Source of the DNA: Eupeodes corollae
Taxonomy: Eukaryota > Arthropoda > Insecta > Diptera > Syrphidae
NCBI RefSeq assembly: GCF_945859685.1
Contig: NC_079147.1
Span: 253,074,572 to 253,138,571, forward strand
Length of the DNA stretch: 64,000 nt
Reading direction: 5' to 3'
The stretch's first letter is position 1. The number at the start of each line of letters is the position of its first letter. Of the stretch, positions 12,077 to 23,564 are shown in pieces. The position numbers and the translations under genes were made by a program. Below the pieces are notes generated by a model that saw only the letters and a list, made by a program, of their open reading frames with translations, was not told the DNA's origin and did not search any database.

Positions 12077-12617
12077 GATTTTGCCATAAACCGATGATTA
12101 TACGAGATGTATACAAAGTTATGGAATTGCAATTATACCTGTGTTAAAAAAGATAACACAAGAAAGTATTGAACGTTGACCTTATTAATAAAATTATATG
12201 GATTTTTCAATTTCTATACTTAAGAAAATGAGTATTTTTTGCAAGAAATAAAACAAATTGTAAAAAGGAACGTATGTCTTAAGCTATTGAAAACATTATC
12301 AGCACTACATCCTTTTCATGAAATGATAACTTTGTGAATTTTATCTTGAAGGTTTGTTGATGAAGTTTAGACCAAATTTTCTAATTTACTTGCTTTTAAA
12401 GAAAAAAGTTGAAAGATAATAAATCACCTGATATTGGTCGCCAAGTATCAGCTATTTGTGAAATAACGTATTCAGGAAACTTTACTTGCAAATCTGGGAA
12501 GTATGAACTGTAATTGAAAAATGCTCCCCTTTTTGAAAAATTTAACCATATCATATTTCTGAGATATAAAAATATTATGCATCCGATTTTTCAACAAGAG
12601 CACTACAAAAGTTTTTT

Positions 12618-14207
12618 AACTTCCCATAGGAAGTTATTGTAATGGGTCCGATTTGTCAAATTGAAAATTTTAACATTTCTCGACGTTTCAAGGTCCCTAG
12701 AGTCGAAATAAAAGATTTTTATAAAGATGTCTGTGCGTGCGTGTGTACGTACGTTCGTACGTCCGTACGTTCGCGACGTTTTTTACGTCGTCCATAGCTC
12801 AAGAACCAGAAGAGATATCGACTTCAAATAAATTTTGTTATACAGATAATAAGGCAGAAAGATGCAGAAAGGGCTCTCAAGAAAATTGCGTGGGTGGTTT
12901 TTTTACCATAGTATTTTAAAAAAAAGGTGAAAATTTTGGTTAACCCTTAATATCTTACGAACCAAAAACGCTAGAGACTTGAATTAAATTTTATATAATA
13001 TATTGTAACGTGATACCAAACAGATATATTTTTTGAAAAAACTCTATCTAACGGTTTTTTTTCTAAATCAAAAAAACTGAAAAAAAAAATTGTTACCTCC
13101 TAAATTTAACGACTAAAATATGATTTCATCTCCAAAACAATTTTGAGCAACGGAAAATAATGTTTTAAAAATGTGATAAAATTTTGAGAAAAATCGAATT
13201 GACAGTTTTTTTACAAAAAATAAACACCTAAAAAAAAATTAATAAAAGTTGGTAAGCATTGATTTTCGACTCAAATATCTTTTCAAAACTTTGATATATT
13301 GCCTTTAATTTACTTTTATCTTTCAAAAAATATTGTTGTCAACATTCAGTAAAATTTTGAACAAAATCGAATTGATTTTTTTTTATAAAAAATTAAAAAC
13401 CGAACAAAAATTAACAAAAGTTGGTAAAAATTGAATATGGATTCAAATATCTTTTCAAAAACTTGAAAGTTAGAAACTTATTTTATCTTATAAGAAATAT
13501 TGTTTTAAGCATTCTGAAAGATGTTGAGAAAAATCGAATTGACAGTTTTTTTACAAAAAATAAAAACCTTAAAACAAAATTTATAAAAGTTGGTAAAAAT
13601 TGATTTTCGACTCAAATATCTTTACAAAAATTGTAGATATTGGCTTTTAACTCCTTTTATCTTTCAAAAAATATTGTTGTTAACATTAAGTAAAATATTG
13701 AAAAAAATCGAATTGATAGTTTTTGTACAAAAAATTAAATACCTACAAAAAAATTTAACAAAAGTTGGTAAAAATTGATTTTCGACTCAAATATCTTTTC
13801 AAATCTATAAAATATTGGCTTCAAACTAATTTTATCTTATAGAAAATATTGTTTTCAACATTCGATAGAATTTTGAAGAAAATCGAATTGACTTTTTTTT
13901 TACAAAAAATAAAACTCTAAAAAAACAATACTAAAACTTGGTAAACATTTACTTTCGACTCAAATAGCTTTTCAAAAATTAAAAATATTGGCTTCAAACT
14001 TATTTTATTTTACAGAAAAAATTGTTTTCGATATTCAGTGATTTTTATATAAAAATCCAACAGTCCGTTTTTTCATAAAAAATAAAATCTACAAAAAATA
14101 GTAAGCAAATTTGGTAAAAATTGATACGAGTACATATAGACAAACTTTTAAGCAAGACAAATCGACAGACAGGATGGGAAGTTATCAGTGTGGGTCGCAT
14201 CCCAGCC
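12618..14207 (+). repeat. Foldback-family element, copy 2, with long tandem core
   Basis: The left part is nearly identical to the left arm of copy 1, including the hairpin tip at 12618-12635, the GCGTGCGTGTGTACGTACG run near 12735 and CTCAAGAACCAGAAG near 12800. Unlike copy 1 it continues into a tandem array rather than an inverted arm. It ends near 14207 with GGATGGGAAGTTATCAG, in which GGATG can pair with a CATCC 24 bases later, followed by a T-rich stretch. No protein is encoded. The array plus 3' stem-loop recalls Helentron-associated elements of flies, but that is inference. Confidence 0.75.
13027..14105 (+). repeat. Tandem array of diverged units of about 173 bp
   Basis: The phrase ATCGAATTGA recurs at 13193, 13366, 13533, 13707 and 13882, with a decayed form near 14056. 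The spacings are 173, 167, 174, 175 and 174 bases. Each unit also holds AAAAGTTGGTAAAAATTGA, TTCGACTCAAATATCTTTTC and an AATATTGTTNTNAACATT block. The same unit occurs once or twice in copy 1 and inverted at 9240-9300. Confidence 0.85.
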
Positions 14208-14216
14208 TCTTTTTTT

Positions 14217-15180
14217 TATTAAAACAAAAACGGTGTTGGATAACAATGAAATTATTAATTCATGTGGAAGTACGTTCGTTGCCATTATGTATGGCACTCA
14301 ATTTTTTTTTTGGATGGTCACCTGGGGCACTCTTGCAGAAGTCCAGACGCTGAACTCAATTTTCGACAGTTTTCAAGCATGAATCTGCCGATACTGCTGC
14401 AATTTCACGTTCGATATTTGTATGAAGTTCATCAATCATCGCTGGCTTGTTGGCATATACCATTGAATTCACGAAGCTCCACAGGAAATAGTCTAACGTC
14501 CAAATCGTACGACAAAGGCGGTCAAGCGAATGGACCATTTCGTGAGATAACACGTTCTCCAAATTTGGTTTCCAACAAATTCATTGTGACATTCGCTGTG
14601 TGGCTTTGGCAACGCCCGTACTGTTGGAACCACACGTCCTCCAATTGGGCCAAAAATATTAGGTTATCATTGAAAGGTAGCGATCCTTATTCACAGTAAC
14701 GTACTGGTCTTGATCATTATGGAAGAAGCACGGCCAATGACACCGCCGGCGCATAAACCACACCAAACCGTAATTTTTTCGGGATGCAATGATGACTCAT
14801 GGAGTACGTGTGGATTGCTGCTTGACCAATACTGCAAATATCATTTATTGACGAAGCCATTGAAAATGATTTTTGGATGAAAATCTGAATCATTTTCAAG
14901 TTGTTGCTCATCCTAATTCAGGAAAATACTACGCTTCTGGTGGTCAAGCGGCTTCAGTTTTTGCGTCAAATTAATCTTGTAAGGATGTAGATCGAGATTT
15001 TTTTTCAAAATTTGTCACAACGACGCACGCGACGTCACAGAGATACCCAACTCTTAAGAACGACGTATGAGGGACACATTTGGGCTTTCTGCAACTGAAT
15101 CCTCAGCGGCAGCAATATTCTCTACACTATGGGCACTTCTTTATCTCATCGGCACAGTAACATTTTGGACTGTGAATGTG
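14217..15180 (-). pseudogene. Mariner-type transposase remnant
   Basis: Read on the minus strand, the order of a mariner/Tc1-superfamily transposase is preserved. The helix-turn-helix end (NIAAAEDSVAE near 15115, KKNLDLHPYKI near 14990) is followed by a middle block (SMSHHCIPKK at about 14790), VTVNKDRYLSMIT near 14690, and the C-terminal block (TLDYFLWSFVNSMVYANKPA) at about 14440-14500. Stops and frameshifts occur throughout and the catalytic aspartates are not all recognisable. The C-terminus lies near 14290. A second, shorter piece of the same kind of transposase is at 23565-23850. It sits between the tandem array on the left and an RTE-like remnant on the right. Confidence 0.7.
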
Positions 15181-15184
15181 GATT

Positions 15185-16060
15185 CTAAAATTGCCATTAG
15201 ACACTCCATTGTTGATCTGCTGATCTTTCCACCTATCCCGATTCACTGCAACTGACCTCAGCTGTGACAAAGATTAAATACCTTGTGACCAAGCCTCCTT
15301 CAAAATTGATGACCTTCAAGTTGTCTTTAGCCTTATTCCAACGGGTCTATTACCCTGGGGATTCCATTGGACGGATTGTTTTGCTATATTGTCGTCCGGT
15401 TTCCCCAGTGTATGGCCTATCCAACGCCATTTCCGTTGCATGATGTCTTCGTTAATTTTTTTTGTCCGGTCATATTTCACAGCTCAACGTTAGAAATGGT
15501 TTGCGGCCACCGGATCTTCAGAATAGAGCTCAGACAACTGTTAACGAAAGCTTGTGGTCTGACAGAGCATTTCCATGTTTCAGAAGCATATAACAGCACT
15601 GATTTGACATTGGGTTCGAAAAATTTCAACTTGGTGCGTAGAAGAAAGGATTCCAAATTTACTACGGGCTTTGTTTATTCTACTGTTAGCATCCAGGTCC
15701 ATTCCGCCATGGAGAGATAGAAAACTTCCCAGATAATTAAACTGCTCGACCTTCTCTTTAGGCCTATGCCTTAGAATAAATTGTGTAATTTGGCCCGTAG
15801 TCATTACTTGGGTCTTATTTGTGTTAATCCTTAAGCCAGCCTAAACTTGTGGCTAAACTTGTCAAACAGACTCCATTGGATACCATTTCTTTCATTTGTA
15901 CCCAGCGTGGTAGTCATCATATCGTCAATCGCCAGCAAAAACAGAATTGGTGATACGTTGTTGGCTCCTGTATTTTTCCATCTGAAGAGAAATGTCAAAA
16001 GAGGGCAAGAAATATGGCGTAGTTTGCTGTCCTTGTCGCTCTTATTTTGTAGCGGTTCTA
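15185..16060 (-). pseudogene. RTE-like LINE remnant, end of reverse transcriptase
   Basis: The minus strand carries the C-terminal half of a LINE reverse transcriptase. FLLAIDDMMTTTLGT at about 15920-15960 corresponds to the block before the catalytic aspartates. VMTTGQITQF follows near 15790, then QFNYLGSFLSLHGG with INKARSKFGILSS at about 15650-15750, and an arm ending with an NRDRW-like block near 15230. The YADD segment itself is deleted between the first two blocks. Multiple frameshifts are present. This is a different RTE-like family from the pieces at 35220, 43872 and 58895. Confidence 0.65.
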
Positions 16061-16214
16061 TATAGTTTTTGCCTTACAATCTTTAAAACTGTCTTAATTA
16101 TAATTGAGGATTAAAAATTTGTAAACAAAAATGAAATGGCAAGGAAATTTTTAAAGATGTACTTAATTTGCAGCTATTTGAAATAAAAGGGAAGCACTTT
16201 GACAAGGCGCAACA

Positions 16215-16640
16215 TTAAAATAAACCATTTAGGAGCTTTAGCTCCATTATACAAAAAAACGGTTAAACACGGAGGCTGCAGCACCAAAATGTAAGGTTGC
16301 TTTCATTGGTTTATTGGTGGAGTGATCTTCCAAATTCTTGATATCATAAAAAAAGAAACATATTGTGATATTTTGAAACAGTTAATGCTTCCCTTTATTG
16401 AGGACAATATGCCACTTGTATAACATTTTCAACAACATAACTTTCCCAATCACTCTTCAAAACTTTTAAGTAATTGGCCTTAAGATCATCGGATCTCAGT
16501 AGTATACTGATTATCAGTCCTCTGATGTTAACCCGATTGTTTAATTTGTGGATATGGGAGCTGGAGTGAAAAATCTTTAGCTAGCAAGGTTTTCAACAAC
16601 GAAATTTAAAGACTTGAAATAAAAATGTTCATAGAAAATG
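16215..16640 (+). pseudogene. Tc1-like transposase fragment, second family
   Basis: The plus strand reads TVKHGGCS then GCFHWFIGGVIFQILDI near 16262-16350, the VKHGGG...WGCF block that holds a catalytic Asp region in Tc1 transposases. It continues with KETYCDILKQLMLP near 16360-16395, then a degraded QQDNDPKH-like block near 16430 (QQHNFPNHSSKLL) and SPDVNPI near 16520-16540. The usual Asp of the QQDN block is now His. Stops and frameshifts are frequent. No inverted repeats were located in the AT-rich flanks (16061-16214 and 16641-17122), which hold nothing else I recognise. Confidence 0.6.
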
Positions 16641-17122
16641 AAGTGCACAACTGGATCACACAAACTTGCTCCTGTATCCCAAGGCTCTGCATACAAATAT
16701 AACTTATATTTCAAAGTTTGACATTTTTTCAATAAAATAAGTTTGATTTAAAACATTTAAATGCTATTTCAAAAAAGCATTGCTTTATTAATTTTTTTTT
16801 TCAAAATCATTAAAGAGTTTTTTTTTTTAAATTAATTTTGTATAATTTTCCTTTGTATTGAAAGAAACAAGGTTAACAAAACAAATTTCAGAGAAAATTT
16901 AATAAAAATCTATTAAATCGTATTTGAGAATATTCGAGTTTTTGATTTTTGACCAAAAAATGTGTAATTTTAAGTCTTAAAAAAAAGAAAATCCCTAACT
17001 CGAATCTGTTAAAGACCTTAAATTCTAAATTTGAACTCAATTGACTCAATGGTTTGGGCTGTAGGACAGACAGATGGATCAATTCGGGGGACCCACTTTA
17101 TTGACTTCTGTAATATCGAAAT

Positions 17123-19216
17123 GTTTTTTTTTTTATTATATACAGGCACTCAAGGGGTTATTAGTACCCTTATAAGTTTATATTTAAACAAAGGGCGAAC
17201 ATCAGAAAAATAGGGAAGGATTTAAGAGAAGATACCGGTGCACATTGGTCTTAAAGTTCTGAACATCAAAATGGGAGGGAAAAACACATTTTCTCAATGT
17301 GCGATTTAAGAAAGAATCCCTATACTTGAGAGTACACCCAAAATTGAGCTCAGGGGTAAACTAATGAGCATTCTTGGAAGTGCGAGTTTTACGGCTTAAT
17401 CGTTTAAGAGGTGGAATGCAACTGGTCAATTCGAAAGAACATTGTTTCAAAAAATATCGATAAAACAACGAAAGGCAGTGGTGTTCTAGCGATGTAAGTG
17501 CTTCGATTATAGTTCCATCACCTATCATTTTTAATCTAGGCATCTGCCCAGATATGCAAATTATATTCAAGCTTTGGACGGATGAAAACTTTATAAATTA
17601 CAGCCAGATCAGAAGTGGTGAAAAATTACTTGCACCGTCAGAGAAATCCTAACCACCTGAAAGAATTTTTGGCAGTATCAAATATGTGATCATTCCATAA
17701 AATGTTACATATTATACCGAATACTGACAGTTGATTAGTTTTTTGGATGAAAGTGCCACTCATAGATACGGCATCAGGGGTGTGTTACGCTTAAAGACAG
17801 TAGACAGCATTGAGTTTTCGAAGCATTTAATTCTACACGGATTTCGATTCCCCATTGAACAATAGGCTGCCGTTGAAGTTACACATCCGAGGGACAAGTA
17901 TGTAAATCTATAAATGAATATGAACAGCTGAGGGTACTGTTGTCATCGGAACAGTTTAATGGAGACGTGGCAGACCAAAGAAGAGAATCGGAAACAAAAC
18001 TGAGCCCTGGGGGACACCAACATTTATTTTATGAATTTCAGACTTGAAACCATCGGTTAAAAAGGTAATTTCTAATGCAACGAAGAAGAGATTCATCAAT
18101 ACCAAAAGCACGCACTTTCAATAAGAGATCTTGATACCAAACTCTGTCAGATGCTTTGAAATATCAAGTGCAATAATCTTACCTTCTCCAAAAGTATGTA
18201 AAGATTTGTTCCACTGTTCGGTGAGATGAACTATGAGATCAGCAGTGGATCTATTCGTACGAAAGCCATACTGTCGGCCATTAAGAAGCTTTCGTTCTCC
18301 AAGATATTTCTTAAGCTGAACATTTATCAGTGTTAACATGACCTTAGGGACAGGCTGTACAAATGCTGTTTTCTATCCGCTCGGGAAGAGGCCTGTAGAG
18401 TAGGAAAGATGGTAAAGCTTACGCAGTGGTTTTGCCAGCGTTGAAGAACACCTCTTTAGAACATTAGGAGAAATACTATCCGGGCTAGCGAATTTGTGTA
18501 TGTCAAGGTCTTTCAGCACTCTAGCGACTGCACGAGTTCGAAAGAAGATTCGTCCCATAGTATCGTTTATGCTCTCAAGAACAGGAGGACTTATGACACT
18601 TTCCTTTAGCGTCGAATTAACAGCAAACTGTGCTGCAAGCAAATTTGCTTTATCGTTTGAGCTCACATTGGGACTGTAATTGTGGACGAGCGTTGGAACC
18701 GCTGATGACGTGGTCTTTCGTACGTTTTTTTTTTTTACAAATTACCAGAAACTTTTACTACCCTTGGGACATTGGAGTATTTTTTGCCTTAATTTCTGAT
18801 CATGCAAAAATTTTGTTCGTCGAATATGGCCACCGGATTTACTCAGTCGGGTTGGCTTTATAACAACGGAAACTTTGGGTTTGATAGATGTTACCCTTTT
18901 CGGGATAAAATTTCTCATTCCACAAATAATCAAATTTTTAATCATTTCTGCGCTGGAACCAACATCACTATCGAGGAAGCATAGTAATCAGTTAAAGTTC
19001 GTAAAGAATTCATTGAGACCGTCCCAGTTGGCATTCTCATATTTTTAACTGATTTTCCTAGACCTGAGAGTTTTGCAAATACGATACAATGGTCTGATGT
19101 CCCTAAAGGCGGTAATGCACTAATTGTGCATTTATTAGGGTCAGAGGTAAGAAAAAAGTCTAGGGTGTTGGCAGATTGACCTGCAACGTCAGGGATTCGA
19201 GTTGGCTCATCGGTTT
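17123..19216 (-). pseudogene. Jockey-like LINE copy B (endonuclease end to 3' tail)
   Basis: This is the longest Jockey-family copy in the window. On the minus strand it opens near 19216 in the end of the endonuclease (TRIPDVAGQSANTLDFFLTS, then LGTSDHC). It continues through the linker (MRNFIPKRVTSIKPKVSVV, about 18870-18930) and the first RT blocks (SPNVLKRCSSTLAKPL, about 18430). NGRQYGFRTNRSTADLI lies at about 18250, then IALDISK, and GVPQGSVL near 18020. The active-site block near 17940 reads CSDD where a YADD/FADD is expected, so the two aspartates remain. The thumb region ends near 17370. The poly-A tail is the T-run at 17124-17134. It carries several frameshifts and stops and is 5'-truncated. 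Confidence 0.82.
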
Positions 19217-19322
19217 ATGTATGTCATGTTTGATTAAAATTTCGTGTGCGAAATTTTTTACTAATGTAATATTGGATTGACATCTGCATATTCAAAATAA
19301 TAAAATTTTGCTGTGTACATTT

Positions 19323-19640
19323 TTAAATTTCAAACTTAGTATTTTTTGAAACAGACCCTTTCATTAGAGCAAGTTCGTGTGGCTCAGTCGTGCAATTTAT
19401 TAATAATGGCAATAAAAGTGAAACTTCTGATTGAATAATTCTATTTTCTAAATTCAACAAAAATGCATCAGGCCCAAAAATAGTAAAATCTGGTCCTGCT
19501 TCAGACTTAAATGAAAAGTGACACTGAGCAGAAATAAAATGTATGATTAATTGAAAATTTTTGCATAAACCGGAAAAATCACCTGCACAAATGGAAATAC
19601 GTGAAACGTGACCTCTATATAAATAATAAATACATATCTT
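19323..19640 (-). CDS. Unrecognised gene candidate: two exons joined by a 59-bp intron
   Basis: On the minus strand an exon covering about 19640-19583 (EVTFHVFPFVQ at its end) has a GTGATT donor. An intron of 59 bp (19524-19582) ends with TTTATTTCTGCTCAG. The second exon, 19523-19323, stays in phase and ends at a TAA. The joined protein continues CHFSFKSEAGPDFTIFG and has a balanced composition, unlike the surrounding AT-rich spacer. I do not recognise the family. Upstream exons were not found, and no transposon motif is present. It could be a terminal piece of a host gene or a decayed repeat. The intron prediction rests only on splice signals and frame. Confidence 0.3.
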   Translation of the reverse strand, partial: KICIYYLYRGHVSRISICAGDFSGLCKNFQLIIHFISAQCHFSFKSEAGPDFTIFGPDAFLLNLENRIIQSEVSLLLPLLINCTTEPHELALMKGSVSKNTKFEI

Positions 19641-19643
19641 CAA

Positions 19644-21435
19644 TAAAATTCTACAAACCTTTAACTATGCTCTTGATTTTTGAAATTGCACAGGAAATCA
19701 AAATCAATTCGAAAAATTAATTTATTCTACCTGCATTTTTCAACTAAAAGCTTTAAAATTTGTATTTAAAAAAGAAAAAAAAAAGAATTTTATTTCATCA
19801 ATTAATTAATGAGTTTCTTTTTGTTGGCCAACCTTAACTAAGCACCTATAATAAACTTTTTTCATTTATTTCGCCCACATCGATTTTATGCCAAAAAGAA
19901 AAATAGAGACAATTCGAAAGGACTTAAACTTCGTGACTGAAAAACGGTTAATTATGTACATTCTAGTTAAATCCTAAATCACCTTGATTGGCATTGCCCT
20001 TAGGAATGTATCTATATTTATATAGCTTTAAATTTTAACACTCTCTCGCCTTGATTTTCCCCAGTCTACCTTATTAGGTATAGGTAAGTTGGGTAGGTTC
20101 TACACCTCAGTGATTTTAATATTAACTTTCAACAAATCGTGCAATTATTTCACTGAGCACAAGATGAAGGGCGAAAATATTCCGCTTTGATAAATTTAAC
20201 GAAGGTTTCTGTTTAATGGATAAATCAGACAAAAGCCTATCCTATCGTCGGTCGTTAGAGCGGTGGGAGGTTGGTTGTCTTCGTTTTCTTCGTCGGTTGT
20301 GGCGGTTGTTAACTCTCTTTATAGCATTTCAATGAATTTTCAAATTTTAAGATTTTACTAATTCGATGGGTTGGGCTCTGATGCTGCGAATGAGGCAGGG
20401 TTGTTCATAAGGTAAAGGAAGTTTTATACCACATACCGTCCCCAAATTCATTTCCAATTCAATCCCACATTTGCCTTACTATTGTTCGTTGAGATTCATG
20501 TACCTATTGATTGAGATCCAAGGGAATTAAGTCATGTTTTTTTGGTGAATACTATTTATAGGACTTATTTAAGGTTGAATGATAAATGATGGTGATTGTG
20601 GTCTTTTCTTGTCAGCAATAGGATTACGTGAGATAAATTCGTTTATTGGAGAACTTTTATGTAGATACGTGAAAAGATTCGAATTCGGGAAATATTTTTG
20701 ATTTTCTTTAAATTATTTAAATTAATTTTGACTTGACTTTAATTGTGTTTTATTTATTGAAAGTTATTAACATTTATTGTTAAGAGTGAAAATATAATGA
20801 TGTAAATATGAAAAACCTCTTCGTGACATTAAATTAACGTAGTTCTTAAAATTGGAAAACATTAAATTAAAAAAAAAATAAAATTATTGTTATTTATGCA
20901 CCACTTGAGTTAATAAATTTTTAGTAATCTGATTAAATGTATGACCGAAAAACAAAAACACTTAATTTTATTTCAGGCTAACTGAACTTTGATGTAAACT
21001 CTATCTGTTCGATGGAAAAGGCAATTGTGGTTTTTCTTGGAAAGCCAGAGGGTTCCTTGCAAAGTGCACAAAGCTTATTCTATTAAAGGTTTTAACAAAA
21101 TTAAATTTATGCCTGTGTTGTTTTTTAACACAGGTTTTAAAATTGTATTATTTTTTATATTTATTTTATAATAACAAATAAAATGCAAACAAACTGGTTG
21201 TGTTTTTAAACTGTTAACACCATTTCGAAATTAAGTTTTTCCAAAAAACAGTAATTAATTGAAACAAATTCATTAAATAAATTATTTAGCTTTACAAAAT
21301 TTGAATGTGCTCTAAATTTGATTTCAATTTGAGGAATGTACTAAGTGAAATACATTGTTATTAATTTATAGAAAACTAATTATGTAATAGATACGAAGTA
21401 ATGGTCTTAAGATAAATTCGTATCACATGATGGGG
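19644..21435. other. No gene recognised; AT-rich spacer
   Basis: No reading frame with protein character and no repeat family member was recognised. A GC-richer patch at about 20245-20310 with repeated CGGT/CGTT motifs stands out only in composition. Confidence 0.45.
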
Positions 21436-21482
21436 ACAAGCTTTTTTCGTTTTTTATTTGTCAATATTTCTTAAACACTTAG

Positions 21483-22167
21483 TTTAGGTTAGGTTAACGT
21501 GGCTGCGGATTAGAATCTACACACTTAGGCCAAAAGAAAGGCCCATTGTGATACCACATGAATCTAGAGAATTACTTCTTACTAGTCGAGCCATTTTGAG
21601 CTTTTTATAAAGGATATTTGATATCCTTTTTAGCTAGTTCACTGAGATTATCAAAAGAGTAGTCCCCTAGATGAAGTTTGCATCTGAGTGAAAGAGCAGG
21701 GCAAGTGCAGAGGAGGTGAGAGATTGTTTCCTCTTCTTCTTCGTCCATACAGCTTCTACAGAAGTCATTTGAGGCTACACCAAGTCGTATTGCGTGTCTG
21801 CCTATAAGACAGTGTCCCGTAAGGACACCTATTAGGAAGCTAATATAAAGGCTGCTTTGAGATAACAAGTCTTTAGAGCGCTTTAAGTCCAGTGAAGGCC
21901 ATATGAGTTTCGTGGCTACGCATGTTGGTAAGTTGTGAGACCTAGAATTTGCTATCGCAAAAGCTGTTTCTTTTAGCATATGTTTACATGTAGCTATCGG
22001 AATACCTATCTCTTCCCTTTCAGGTGAAATAGGCATGACGGTTCCATTTTTAGCGAGTTCATCGGCTCTACAATTTTACGTGATGTCTTTGTGACCCGGC
22101 ACCCAATATAGGTGAAAGTTAAATTGCTGCGCCATCTCCATAAGAGACGATTGACAATCGAGGTCCG
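21483..22167 (-). mobile_element. LINE with RNase H, copy E1, 12-bp target duplication
   Basis: TTAAACACTTAG at 21471-21482 recurs exactly at 22168-22179, so this is a 5'-truncated LINE inserted into the left inverted repeat of the Tc1-like element. On the minus strand it encodes the end of RNase H (HLYWVPGHKDIT, about 22110), an in-frame stop (TAA near 22075), then ADELAKNGT. The C-terminal region follows with GVLTGHCLIGRHAIRLG and a CCHC-like block (CRSCMDEEEEETISHLLC). The 3' end reads AACCTAACCTAAA. Copies E2 (25458-26327) and the one at the right window edge belong to the same R1/LOA-like family. Clade is inference from RNase H plus the terminal zinc block. Confidence 0.85.
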
Positions 22168-22425
22168 TTAAACACTTAGGTTTTTTGAAAAAACTCAAAA
22201 GTGGAGTGAATGAGGTATGTATTAAGTTTTTATTAAAAAAGTTGGATTAAGTTAATAATTACAAATTTTTGGCGGGTTTTCTGAAGAAGGTCATAAAAAG
22301 TTCCTGTTTTTTGTGTCACATAAATAAATCTAAATTTACCTATTAGCGTGTTTTAAATCAGATAAAAGGATACTGTGATAGTTTGCAAGCTTAATACGGT
22401 TATTAATTTGATAGACTTAAGAAGT

Positions 22426-23260
22426 ATGGGTAGAGTTAAGGGAGGAAATAGGCCAATTTGGGCTTACCGGGATCTTGGCAAAATCATACGTTTTATAGCC
22501 AGACAAATTAGAGGAAGTTCAAATGATGTATACAACTGCCTCAATGACCTAGATAAGTATGGAAAAAACCACAATGGAAGAGTCAAGAAAGCCACATTAT
22601 TTCAGAAAAGGCGGGCGATAGTTAGAGCTGCTTCAAATTCAAGGCTTTCCATTAGTAAAATCAATGCAAAAGCTGGGGTAAATGCTAGTGGACTGACTAA
22701 TGCTCGGTTGATAAAGAAGGCAGACCATATACGACACCAAGAAATGAAGACAAAAATACCATTGAATTCTGCACACAAGAGCCAATGCCTTAATTTTGCA
22801 ACAAATCCATCATATGGAGAGTTATCAACTATTATGGGACCGTGGAGCTTAATTTTCAAAGTTCTAAAATGATGAGAATCACTTACAAATCAACTCCGGA
22901 ACGAGCTTTTCCTCTGTTTTCTGAATTATTTGGTGTTCAACCACAGACTTTCCAACAAGATAATGCACCAATATATACCGCACGGTCAACAAAAGGCTGG
23001 ATTCAGGTTTAAAATGTGAATCTATTATACCATGACCTGAACATTATGGAAAACGTGTGCGGATGATTTTCAAGAAAAGTCTACAAAAGAGAATGGCAAT
23101 ACCAAAAAACCGAAAAGCTAATTGAAGTCATAAAACGGGTCTAGGCCCAATTTCCGCTCAGTAATCAGACACCACTCTATGAATCCACACCACAAGTTAC
23201 TTGAAATAGTTCAAAAATCACGAGGCAAAGAGTCTTACAGGTAAATTTAAATCTTGTCCC
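22426..23260 (+). pseudogene. Tc1-like transposase with frameshift and stops
   Basis: The first ATG that fits the family is at 22426. The frame is open to 22872 and contains a helix-turn-helix (NGRVKKATLFQKRRAIVRAA, about 22580) and a second one (LSISKINAKAGVNASGLT). KIPLNSAHKSQCLNFA lies at about 22750-22800. The part with the first catalytic Asp (the SDE block) is missing, and the frame changes near 22800. Downstream come FPLFSELFGVQPQTFQQDNA at about 22910-22970, with the second Asp, and HDLNIMENVCG near 23030-23060. The tail continues to about 23260 with several stops. It is inactive as it stands. It lies inside the inverted repeats of 21436-23454. Confidence 0.75.
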
Positions 23261-23564
23261 TATCCATGTGACACAAAAAACAGGAACTTTTTATAACCTC
23301 TTTGGAAAAGTCATTAGACTTGAATTTATCAACTTCATTTAAAAAAATTTGTTTATAATCTTAACTTAATACATATACCTCATTCATTAATTTTTCCAAA
23401 AACCTACACGGGTTTAAGAAACATCGGAATAAGGAAAAAACCGAAAAAGCTTGTGACTTGAAGTGTATTTAACTACTTCGTAGTAACATAAGTTTTTAGT
23501 ATCTGTTATACCACGAAACGTGGGAACCCTTAACTGAGAAAGCTTGTAATTTAGATTTAAAATT

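Larger units (their letters stand above)
9726..12617. other. No gene recognised; AT-rich spacer
   Basis: Long AT-rich sequence with no reading frame resembling a protein. The only structures noted are a possible Tc1-like fragment at 11868-11996, a palindromic ATTATTAATAATAATTATTATT run near 10830-10855, and a short tandem duplication at 12033-12076. Confidence 0.5.
21436..23454 (+). mobile_element. Tc1-like transposon with long inverted repeats, interrupted by a LINE
   Basis: The outer ends are inverted copies: ACAAGCTTTTTTCG at 21436-21449 and its complement at 23441-23454. Both continue inward through TTTCTTAAAC. On the left this is cut by the LINE at 21483-22167. After the cut, GGTTTTTTGAAAAA (22179) pairs with the complement ending at 23404, and AAAAGTTCCTGTTTTTTGTG (about 22300) pairs with its complement near 23270. 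The inverted repeats are thus about 200 bases long. The transposase lies between them. The flanking TA duplication usual for this superfamily could not be placed with certainty. Confidence 0.78.

Noticed and set aside
13027..14105. CRISPR-like array of 173-bp units
   Set aside because: The units are diverged AT-rich satellite-type repeats inside a mobile repeat and have no constant repeat with variable spacers.
14262..14699. Plus-strand open frame of 145 codons
   Set aside because: It overlaps the minus-strand mariner transposase, whose motifs are recognisable; the plus frame resembles nothing.
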